From: Actinomucor elegans
Lineage: Eukaryota; Mucoromycota; Mucoromycetes; Mucorales; Mucoraceae
Assembly: GCA_026027325.1 (NCBI GenBank)
Contig: JAMSLZ010000004.1
Location: 2,542,001-2,606,000, forward strand
Length of the DNA stretch: 64,000 nucleotides
Direction of reading: 5' to 3'
This document shows, one piece after another, positions 57,794-64,000 of this stretch. Each line of letters opens with the position of its first letter. The first letter of the stretch is position 1. Under the pieces are notes generated by a model. It was not told the DNA's origin. It did not search any database and saw only the letters and a program-made list of their open reading frames with translations. Made by a program: the position numbers and the translations under genes.

Positions 57794-58415
57794 TTAAATT
57801 GCCTCTGCGATTATTTGCGGTATCAACTGAGCACCTAAAGGAAAAGTTATAATAAAACTCTTGTTCTTCTTTTGACAATTCTCTGACCTACTTTTGTGAG
57901 CCTCATACTCTTCAACTACTTGAGGCCGATGCAACATGAATTTTTCACCACTAGGTTCTAAGACGCTCTTGTAGTTCTCTAATGTTGTAGTGCTGCAAGA
58001 TGATACGAAAGTTTTGACCTTCAAATCTCTGTAAGCGCATAAAAAGATTTTCATACCATTCTCATAAGTTTTGTGCATCGTATAATGACTGTTGCGAGCT
58101 TCATCATCTTGATCGACAATGTCCGTAGAAGACATTCCACGAGACCAATATCTTCTCTTCATTACATGCATGATTGAATATAACCCAAGTTCGTTCAGCA
58201 TCGAGACCACTTCGGGTGAACCAAACCAAGAGTCAGCAATAATTATTTTTCCTCTGTTAAACCATGGCATTAATAAGCGCTCTACTGTGACTAAGTTACG
58301 CATTCCAAGCACATTATCATATTCCTTTGGTCGAGGATCACAAACGGTGTCCAAACTATTGAATCCGAAGTAGCTAAAGACCAAAGATTCACGTAATAAT
58401 AAGAAGACTTGTAGA
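57794..58415 (-). mobile_element. PiggyBac-type transposase remnant (DDE_Tnp_1_7)
   Basis: A minus-strand frame without an ATG encodes about 205 residues ending at 57794. The core IIIADSWFGSPEVVSMLNEL followed by GLYSIMHVMKRRYWSRGM matches the second-Asp region of PGBD/piggyBac transposases; the end GAQLIPQIIAEAI lacks the Cys-rich tail. Upstream the frame runs to a TA where a separate MITE is inserted, and the N-terminal half is not found beyond it. About 60 bases of its 5' part are duplicated in opposite orientation at 59040-59105. The element is therefore broken and probably inactive. Confidence 0.75.
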
Positions 58416-58637
58416 TACAGTGAGGGACAAAAGTGATCAGATGTTTTGAGATTTTTGGTATTTACCTCGCTACGATCGCTATACAGGAAGATATTAATTT
58501 CATACTTGTTGTATATGAGAACGCATAGTAATGCGGTTCAAATTATATAAAAATTGTGAGAACAGGATTTTATATGATGGGGTTGCACGAGTTTGAAAAC
58601 AGAAGATCCATCCGATAATTACTTTTGTCCTGTTGTA
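58416..58637. mobile_element. Tc1/mariner-type MITE, TA-flanked
   Basis: A 218-base element (58418-58635) bounded by imperfect terminal inverted repeats CAGTGAGGGACAAAAGTGAT and CAACAGGACAAAAGTAATT, with TA on both sides (58416-58417, 58636-58637), the target duplication of the Tc1/mariner superfamily. It has no coding capacity and interrupts the piggyBac remnant. Confidence 0.65.
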
Positions 58638-59436
58638 TACACGCTTATATTCATATGATATACATACGACATGTCTCAATTAAAGCTATCTAACTGCGTA
58701 ACTGATTGACTCGTCAAATAGGTTTCACCAATCAAGCAATCACGCATAATCAATTAAGCTTCTAGATCAATTCATCATCACTTGTCATTAACATTACTCA
58801 TCAGTAATAATACAAGAACCAATACAAGAACAGTGCATTTACTTGTATAAACTAATTCTACCGTAACTTGCAAGTAATCGGCTAAACATGAACTATTGTT
58901 TCATTCATTCATTCTCATCATCAGCAGCACACCGGTCAATCGGTTAAACATAATACCTTTAACTAATATAAATACATCTCCATTTTATGATCGAAATAAA
59001 CTATAATCAATATCTTATTACCAATCAGTAATTTGGTTCTATCTACAAGTCTTCCTACTATTGTTATCACGTGAATCTTTGGTCTTTAGCTACTTTGGAT
59101 TCAACACATATAGTAGTCTCTATCCTATACCAATCATAATTGTATTCTTATAACGTTTTTTTATATTTTTTATAACAGTTAGCATGATGCCGCGTGTTTC
59201 TTGTAATGATTATTGGCTAATAGTGCTAAAGAAGATGACGCATCGCTTGTATTTATGCGAGTCTCGTTAATCTGATTGGATTATCAGATAGAGTCCGTGT
59301 TGTATAACATAAATGAACTGTTGATTGCTTACTATTGCGGTGTCAATTATAGAAAATAGTAGATGTAATACAACAATTGCATCTATTGTTGTCGTGAGCA
59401 GAGATGTGTTGTATTTTAGTAGTGTAGGTTTATATA

Positions 59437-59545
59437 AAAGTGTAATTAAAAGGTTCGCATAAATTTGTGTGTAATCTTTTTAAGTAGTATAAGTAATAAT
59501 AATTATATCTTAGAATAATAAAGAGTATCTTTTATCTTTTTTTTT
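59437..59545 (+). repeat. Family C repeat, copy 2
   Basis: AATTTGTGTGTAATCTTTTT, TAGTATAAGTAATAATAATT, ATCTTAGAATAATAAAGAGT, TCTTTTATC: aligns with copy 1 (56958-57045) through its 3' half. Confidence 0.55.
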
Positions 59546-59597
59546 TTTTTTTATCTTTTGTATACATTATTGGAATCGATTATAAAACATATATCTC

Positions 59598-59662
59598 TGC
59601 TGTCAGGCGCACACAGATTTGTGCATAACCTTTTAATTAATATAAATATCATCTTTTATCTC
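59598..59662 (+). repeat. Family C repeat, copy 3
   Basis: CTGTCAGGCGCACACAGATT, GTGCATAACCTTTTAATTAA, TATAAATATCATCTTTTATC. Confidence 0.6.
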
Positions 59663-59680
59663 TTAAGTACACTTTTATGT

Positions 59681-59760
59681 ACATCTCTGCTCACGACACT
59701 GTCAGGTACACACAGACTTGTGTATTATCTTCAATCAATTATAAATATCAAATGAAATGG
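59681..59760 (+). repeat. Family C repeat, copy 4
   Basis: CTGTCAGGTACACACAGACT, TGTGTATTATCTTC, ATTATAAATATCAAATG. It directly continues the right-hand 18-bp inverted repeat. Confidence 0.6.
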
Positions 59761-59915
59761 AAAACAATAAAAGGGATCCTTTTATCCCATATATAATATT
59801 TTGTATAAACTTCTTATTTCAATCTACTTTAAAAATATATAGCTCTGCACACGACACAACAACAATAAAAAAGATAAGCTATACACACCAACATATTATT
59901 ATAAAAGAAAAGAAA

Positions 59916-59987
59916 GGGCTTCTCCGGGAATCGAACCCGGGACCTCTCGCACCCTAAGCGAGAATTATACCACTAAACCAAGAAACC
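59916..59987 (-). tRNA. tRNA-Pro (anticodon AGG)
   Basis: 72-nt intronless cloverleaf on the minus strand. The acceptor GGTTTCT pairs with AGAAGCC (one G-U). The anticodon arm is CTCGC-TTAGGGT-GCGAG with AGG at 34-36, and the T arm is CCGGG-TTCGATT-CCCGG. D-loop and variable loop are of normal size, and the sequence is very close to the eukaryotic tRNA-Pro(AGG) consensus. Discriminator base C. Reads CCU proline codons, and CCC after A34-to-I editing. Mobile elements lie on both sides within about 150 bases. Confidence 0.97.
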
Positions 59988-59999
59988 ATCTCTCTTTCC

Positions 60000-62660
60000 G
60001 CTATTGCTCACTTTTTTCGAATTCAAACTCCGATTTCGAGAAAAGCTCAATAACTGCATTATTAACTGCCACTTTTTACTCACCAAACGAACAAGCAAAC
60101 TTTTCCGCACATTTTGGTTCCTCTTTCGACCCAAACGGACAACTTTACGTCAACTAGTAACGCCATTACCACAATTACAAAGTTGACATCTCAAGATTGC
60201 AACATTGCTGGTTCATCTCTGAACAAGGAATCAACCAACAACGCTCAAATTTTACCAGTAGACTCGCCTGGCAGGACACAATCTACTGTATCAATTCCAA
60301 GTCTCCCGACCAAACGGCTGAATAGTTCACTTTCACCACCAATGTTCCCTGCAGACATTACGCGTACTAAGAGGTTCAACCCTAGCCTTGCTGACGTCAC
60401 TGCCACCATAGCCGTTGGCAGAGAGAATCGAACCTGCAGTGTACCAGATGTGAGTGACCCAGCCATCTTTGGCGCTACAGTAACAAGTTTTGGTGGGCTT
60501 GATACCCAAGCCAATAGTGATACTACATCCTTGTCTGGGGAGGACACTCCCCAATGGTTTAAGGCTTTCCAAGCGCAATTCCATCGCCACGAAGAACGCT
60601 TGGCCCAGCTAGAATCCTTGGTAGCTGAAAACTCCCGTTTAAAGAAGGAGTTAGCAGCAGCCTATGCTCGCATCCAAGCCTTGGAACGCAATAATGGTGT
60701 ACCTTCTTCCTCACAGGCTGAAACTACCAACATTACTGTGGAAGACCATCAATATGGTAACTCTCCCTTCCCTTTTGGTCCTACCGGCAGCAACGCCTCA
60801 AAGTATGCAACTGTCGCTAGAAAGGCTGCTGAACAAGACCCAACACCAGCTGAAGCATACCCTACAAACAAGAAAGGTATCGCCCAATCTAAGAAGGATG
60901 CAGCTCAAAAACAACCGAAGAAACCCAAAATCTCCCCGGCAAAGCTAAAAAAGGCTGCTACCAAGTTCTTTGTTGCCCCTACTATCAGAGACCAAGGTGA
61001 ATCTACCAAGGCAGTGTATGAGTTTATCTACCTGCCCAACAAGTATAGAGATCGTCTCTCGGTTGTGCGTCGCAAACTTCGCCACCTAGGTGTTGATAAT
61101 GGTCGCATCTTAGATATCCACTATCCAGCCCGTGGTACTGTCGCCCTGCTCCTACACTCAGGATATCGTGAAGAGTTCGAAGCCGTTCTCAAAAAGCACA
61201 ATCTGTCGCCGATTGAGAACTTTGATCCCACTGCTGCAACCAATGTGAGCGATCCGGTATATAGCGGTTTATCTGATGAGGCACGCCAACTCAAGGCCAA
61301 GGAACTCCACCAAGCCCGTCTCTTGCGTGGCCTTCAACACATCCGAGAACACGTACGCCGTCAGGTAGCATACGATTACGTAGCCCAAGGTTGGTTATCA
61401 AGAACACAAGTGGTGCCTTTTCTGGGAAGTACTTCTGCGAGTGACAAGGTAGAAACCGCTGACACAGACGATATGGATGTAACACCTACTGGTGCTGGTG
61501 AACCAGGTACCCAACTATGATGACTTCTAGTCCAGTACTAACATATGCCCTCTCCACTCCTTTTACTATGACTATATGGAATGCTAATGGAATTGCCCGT
61601 CAAGCCATTAACACTGTTACTGATACCCTATATGACTCTATGCTAATCTTTATGACCGAGACATGGCTTCTCCCTCCTTTGAGGTTCCCTACTGAATGGC
61701 AACAATACCATACTTATGGTCAACCTGTTGCAGACTCGTACCGTGGCCAAATGGGTATCTCTTTATTAGTCAACCCTTCGTGCCCTTATCCGGTTACTGT
61801 CCTTCCTTCCTCCTCTCCTTTTGTACTCTCCTGTCAAGTAGCCTACCTTCTCATTCATTGTGTCTATCTTCCTCCCTCTATGTCCGATGATGAGTTTATT
61901 ACGTTCCTTACCTCCTTGCCGCTACAGACGCACCCGTCACAAACCAATACTATCTTTTGTGGTGACTTTAATGCTCGTAGTATTACCCTACTTGGTGATT
62001 CCAGACTCAACAGTCGTGGTGTACCTTTTCAAGATTGGATTCATGAGAATGGATACTTTTGTTGGAATGCACTCTTGGCCAAAGGTGTACCGACTCTATG
62101 CTCCCAAAGTCGACACCATACATCCTCTGGTTCACAACGAGTTGGCCATACAGCCTGGAGTAGTGTGATTGATCTTTTTGTCAGCACAAATGACTTACTC
62201 CATCCAAGCCTTTGTGTCCATCATGATGTCAGCCTTGGCTCTGATCATGTCCCAGTGTCATTGACGTGTTCTCTGACCCAGTTGCCTCCGCCTCCTGTTA
62301 CTCATCCGCGTGTATTATGGAAATTGTCTTGTCTGGATGACAACAAGAGTGCAGAACTGTTTCAGTCTCTTTTCAGGTTGCGAGTTGCACCTATCAAAAA
62401 TGCACTCTTGGCAGAAGTTAAGTATGCTATTGAACTATTCAATGAACAACGAAACAGTCAGACCTCTACTAATGCTACCACTTCTCATCTTAGGGATATC
62501 CCTGATGTTGATCAACTAGCTAGTAGACTCACAGAAGCAATTCACCAGTGTCTGGACGATTCGGTTGGTCGCAAGAAGCCAAGACCGCCTGGAAATACCC
62601 GGTTCTGGACTGCCACTTTGCAATCCTTGGTGGATGCTCGTGGGATGTATCCCAAAGGAA
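60000..62660 (+). mobile_element. Non-LTR (LINE) retrotransposon, 3' part replaced by another element
   Basis: Two overlapping frames, ORF1 (coiled-coil, basic) and ORF2 starting with an APE-type endonuclease, define a LINE. G+C content is clearly higher than in the flanks. Its 5' limit is not sharply visible but falls between the tRNA 5' end (59987) and about 60060, so the element begins a few tens of bases upstream of tRNA-Pro and points away from it. The endonuclease and the linker leading to the reverse transcriptase (FWTATLQSLVDAR) are present. Then LINE-like sequence stops near 62650 where AT-rich Merlin-type DNA begins. The reverse transcriptase is not in the window. Confidence 0.8.
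60342..61520 (+). CDS. LINE ORF1 protein (coiled coil, RNA-binding-like)
   Basis: The frame is open from 60066 to the TGA at 61518-61520, but the first ATG is at 60342, so the true start may be non-AUG or lost by 5' truncation. The N-terminal third is Ser/Thr-rich. A strong leucine-zipper-like coiled coil follows (HEERLAQLESLVAENSRLKK, ELAAAYARIQALE), which probably mediates ORF1p multimerisation. Next comes a Lys/Gln/Pro-rich segment, and then a folded domain with YEFIYLPNKYRDRLSVVRRK, LRHLGVDNGRILDIHYPARG and VALLLHSGYREEFEAVLKKH, reminiscent of an RRM/C-terminal domain of ORF1p. There is no CCHC knuckle. The stop overlaps the ORF2 start (ATGA). Confidence 0.7.
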   Translation: MFPADITRTKRFNPSLADVTATIAVGRENRTCSVPDVSDPAIFGATVTSFGGLDTQANSDTTSLSGEDTPQWFKAFQAQFHRHEERLAQLESLVAENSRLKKELAAAYARIQALERNNGVPSSSQAETTNITVEDHQYGNSPFPFGPTGSNASKYATVARKAAEQDPTPAEAYPTNKKGIAQSKKDAAQKQPKKPKISPAKLKKAATKFFVAPTIRDQGESTKAVYEFIYLPNKYRDRLSVVRRKLRHLGVDNGRILDIHYPARGTVALLLHSGYREEFEAVLKKHNLSPIENFDPTAATNVSDPVYSGLSDEARQLKAKELHQARLLRGLQHIREHVRRQVAYDYVAQGWLSRTQVVPFLGSTSASDKVETADTDDMDVTPTGAGEPGTQL

Positions 62661-63655
62661 CTCTCAGGTCCATATTGAAACTCCTACTACCACAAATTTT
62701 ATTGTTATATGAAAAAATTGAATTTTTTTTACAAATTAAAATTAAAAATAAAAAGGATTTAATAAAATTGCAGATGTTTATAGAACCATATAAATCTTTA
62801 AAAAAAATATTCGACGATGAAAAAGAAGCACTATTATATTTAATTAGTAATGATTACGTTAATAAACATATAAAGTGTAATAAATGTGAACATGAAACTA
62901 AATTAAACTTAAATAAAAAATTATATGTTTGTAGATATTATAAATGTAGGAAAGCAATATCACCATTGAAAGGAACAATTTTTAATAATTTAACTTTACC
63001 TTTAAATACTCAATTACACATATTATATCTTTTTCTTGGAAAAGCACCTTCTTCCTTTATAGCATCAAGTTTGCAAATTAGCAAAAATACAGTGTCATCA
63101 TACAATAAAATATTCAGAAAATACTTGAAAAATAAACAATTGTTAGGTAACAGAAATATTAAAATTGGAGGTAGAAATAAAATTGTAGAAATCGATGAAA
63201 GTAAAATTGCAAAAAGAAAATATAATAAGGGGCATAAGGTAGAAGGTGCTTGGGTAATTGGTGGTATCGAAAGAAGTATGCTAAAAAATAAAATAAAAAA
63301 TGAAAACAAAAAAATGTTTTTATTACCCATTGAAGAAAGAAATGTTGATAATATTGATTTAATTATAAAAAGATATGTAAAAAAAGGTACAACAATATAT
63401 ACGGATTTATGGAAAGGGTATAATAACTTGAAAAATATAGGATACAAACATTTAACTGTAAATCATTCAAAGCATTTTAAAGATCCAAATACAGGTGTGC
63501 ATACAAATACAATTGAAGGCACATGGAATGGCTTAAAGCAAAGTATAATACCACGAAATAGAAATAAAAAAGATATAGTATTGTATTTAAAAGAATATCA
63601 ATGGCGTAAGAAAAATAGAGAGTATAACGTATGGAAAAAGTTTTTAAAGGATTAA
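61517..63655 (+). CDS. Chimeric open frame: LINE ORF2 endonuclease joined to Merlin-type transposase
   Basis: One uninterrupted 712-codon frame. Residues about 15-255 are an apurinic-like endonuclease with all catalytic motifs: IWNANG, TETWLLP, YLPPS, CGDFNAR, SVIDLFVS and GSDHVPVSL. Residues about 255-380 are the LINE linker ending FWTATLQSLVDARGMYPKG. From about residue 385 composition switches abruptly to Lys/Asn/Ile-rich AT-codons, and residues about 420-712 are a complete IS1595/Merlin DDE transposase. The fusion most likely arose by insertion of the DNA transposon into ORF2 with no stop between. Whether the joined frame is ever translated as one protein is unknown. Confidence 0.7.
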   Translation: MMTSSPVLTYALSTPFTMTIWNANGIARQAINTVTDTLYDSMLIFMTETWLLPPLRFPTEWQQYHTYGQPVADSYRGQMGISLLVNPSCPYPVTVLPSSSPFVLSCQVAYLLIHCVYLPPSMSDDEFITFLTSLPLQTHPSQTNTIFCGDFNARSITLLGDSRLNSRGVPFQDWIHENGYFCWNALLAKGVPTLCSQSRHHTSSGSQRVGHTAWSSVIDLFVSTNDLLHPSLCVHHDVSLGSDHVPVSLTCSLTQLPPPPVTHPRVLWKLSCLDDNKSAELFQSLFRLRVAPIKNALLAEVKYAIELFNEQRNSQTSTNATTSHLRDIPDVDQLASRLTEAIHQCLDDSVGRKKPRPPGNTRFWTATLQSLVDARGMYPKGTLRSILKLLLPQILLLYEKIEFFLQIKIKNKKDLIKLQMFIEPYKSLKKIFDDEKEALLYLISNDYVNKHIKCNKCEHETKLNLNKKLYVCRYYKCRKAISPLKGTIFNNLTLPLNTQLHILYLFLGKAPSSFIASSLQISKNTVSSYNKIFRKYLKNKQLLGNRNIKIGGRNKIVEIDESKIAKRKYNKGHKVEGAWVIGGIERSMLKNKIKNENKKMFLLPIEERNVDNIDLIIKRYVKKGTTIYTDLWKGYNNLKNIGYKHLTVNHSKHFKDPNTGVHTNTIEGTWNGLKQSIIPRNRNKKDIVLYLKEYQWRKKNREYNVWKKFLKD

Positions 63656-63790
63656 TTTTAATTTACATAAAAAATGCAAAAAATTGAATTTTTATATTTA
63701 TTAAAAATATGATAGAAAATATATTGATAGTTATAAATGTGAAATGCATATTTGATATTCATTATTCTTATTACAAGGACCTGACTAAGT
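62660..63790 (+). mobile_element. Merlin/IS1595-type (ISXO2-like) DNA transposon
   Basis: Sharp change to very AT-rich sequence at about 62655, containing an intact transposase frame. An 8-base inverted pair TCAGGTCC (about 62663) and GGACCTGA (about 63777) brackets the coding region and could be part of terminal inverted repeats, but the match does not extend and no 8-9-base target duplication was found, so boundaries are approximate. AT-rich sequence continues to the window end, so the element or its neighbour may be larger. Confidence 0.65.
62774..63655 (+). CDS. Merlin/ISXO2-like DDE transposase
   Basis: Taken from the first ATG of the AT-rich part (MFIEPYKSLKKIFDDEKEAL) it has 293 aa. 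An N-terminal zinc ribbon is visible: CNKCEH, then CRYYKCRKAISPLKGTIF. A helix-turn-helix-like stretch follows (ISKNTVSSYNKIF). The ISXO2-like catalytic core has EIDESKIAKRKYNKGHKVEG (first Asp), WVIGGIER, TTIYTDLWKGYNNL (second Asp), VNHSKHFKDPNTGVHTNTIE and GTWNGLK (Glu). All DDE positions are intact and no stops occur, so it may be recent or active. This superfamily (bacterial IS1016/IS1595, eukaryotic Merlin) is frequent in microsporidia and patchy in fungi. Confidence 0.85.
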   Translation: MFIEPYKSLKKIFDDEKEALLYLISNDYVNKHIKCNKCEHETKLNLNKKLYVCRYYKCRKAISPLKGTIFNNLTLPLNTQLHILYLFLGKAPSSFIASSLQISKNTVSSYNKIFRKYLKNKQLLGNRNIKIGGRNKIVEIDESKIAKRKYNKGHKVEGAWVIGGIERSMLKNKIKNENKKMFLLPIEERNVDNIDLIIKRYVKKGTTIYTDLWKGYNNLKNIGYKHLTVNHSKHFKDPNTGVHTNTIEGTWNGLKQSIIPRNRNKKDIVLYLKEYQWRKKNREYNVWKKFLKD

Positions 63791-63926
63791 CAGTAAACTA
63801 GCCTATTTAAGACACAATGATTATGTAATAGATCAGAGACAATTGGGTATTACATTATGAGTGGGATTAAATATATCTATTATAAAAAAATAAAAAAAAT
63901 TGAAAAAGTAATAATATAAAAAAGAA
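63656..63926. other. AT-rich segment downstream of the transposase
   Basis: Contains the right-hand half of a possible inverted repeat (GGACCTGA, about 63777-63784) and a repeated phrase AAAAAATTGAATTTTT also seen just before the transposase (about 62714 and 63680). No coding sequence. Confidence 0.4.
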
Positions 63927-64000
63927 ATGGATGAAATATTTAATAATATTGTAGATGATAAATATAAATACAATATTAAACGAAGTATAATTATAAAAGA
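63927..64000 (+). CDS. Start of an AT-rich open frame running off the window
   Basis: ATG followed by 24 codons without a stop (MDEIFNNIVDDKYKYN...). Composition matches the preceding transposase rather than host genes. It could be a second element gene; too short to identify. Confidence 0.25.
   Translation, partial: MDEIFNNIVDDKYKYNIKRSIIIK

Larger units (their letters stand above)
59390..59698. repeat. 18-bp perfect inverted repeats enclosing about 270 bases
   Basis: TGTCGTGAGCAGAGATGT at 59390-59407 and its exact reverse complement ACATCTCTGCTCACGACA at 59681-59698. No matching target-site duplication is evident. A diverged third copy (GCTCTGCACACGACAC) lies near 59840. Confidence 0.7.
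58638..59915. other. Repeat-rich spacer before tRNA-Pro
   Basis: No gene. It contains the inverted 60-base piggyBac duplicate (about 59040-59105), family-C repeats 2-4, and an 18-bp perfect inverted repeat pair. Confidence 0.5.

Noticed and set aside
62663..63784. TCAGGTCC/GGACCTGA as definite terminal inverted repeats of the Merlin element
   Set aside because: Only eight bases match, the similarity does not extend, and no target-site duplication flanks it; kept only as a weak hint.

Overview
This 64-kb window is AT-rich eukaryotic DNA with spliced genes. Nearly every conserved gene is broken by short introns (about 50-80 nt) with GTAAGT-like donors and YAG acceptors. The proteome is fungal: Pho84-type phosphate transporter, DAHP synthase, His2, Vps9 with CUE, Osh4, Icp55, and Efl1. 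It also carries a clear NELF-B homologue, which yeasts lack. This points to an early-diverging fungus, most likely Mucoromycota (Mucorales-like). The exact genus cannot be read from the sequence.

Layout. 1-1496: edge-truncated secreted Ser/Thr-rich protein (-). 2.1-2.8 kb: Rab11/Ypt31-type GTPase (+). 2.8-7.9 kb: gene-poor, with an array of an undescribed degenerate repeat. 7.9-11.4 kb: an F-box/UBP-zinc-finger/DUSP protein (-), Maf1 (+), a two-finger C2H2 protein (+). 13.3-16.4 kb: small spliced orphan (-), glucosamine-6-phosphate deaminase (+), histidinol phosphatase (-, convergent). 18.3-19.9 kb: DAHP synthase (+). 23-24.8 kb: phosphate:H+ symporter (-). 29.3-30.9 kb: hexokinase-like protein with a degraded active site (-). 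33-37 kb: OSBP-related protein and Vps9 Rab5-GEF (both -). 39.4-39.8 kb: acyl-CoA-binding protein (-). 41.6-47.8 kb: Icp55-type aminopeptidase P (+), Dus3 (-), intronless MINPP-like phosphatase (+). 50-56.6 kb: NELF-B (+), Efl1 (+).

From 56.6 kb to the end the window turns into mobile-element territory. It holds a decayed piggyBac-type transposase cut by a TA-flanked mariner-type MITE, a set of short repeats, and a tRNA-Pro(AGG) gene. Immediately upstream of the tRNA is a non-LTR retrotransposon whose ORF2 reading frame runs, without a stop, into a very AT-rich Merlin/IS1595-type DDE transposase.

Functional threads. Vesicle traffic and lipid exchange: Rab11, Vps9, Osh4, ACBP. Transcription and translation machinery: Maf1, NELF-B, Dus3, Efl1, tRNA-Pro. 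Amino-acid biosynthesis: His2 and DAHP synthase, both with TGAGTCA (Gcn4/Cpc1-type) sites just upstream. Phosphate and sugar metabolism: phosphate transporter, MINPP, hexokinase-like protein, GlcN6P deaminase. No operon-like organisation is expected or seen. All exon coordinates were derived by hand from splice signals and reading-frame continuity, so every spliced model should be treated as a prediction.
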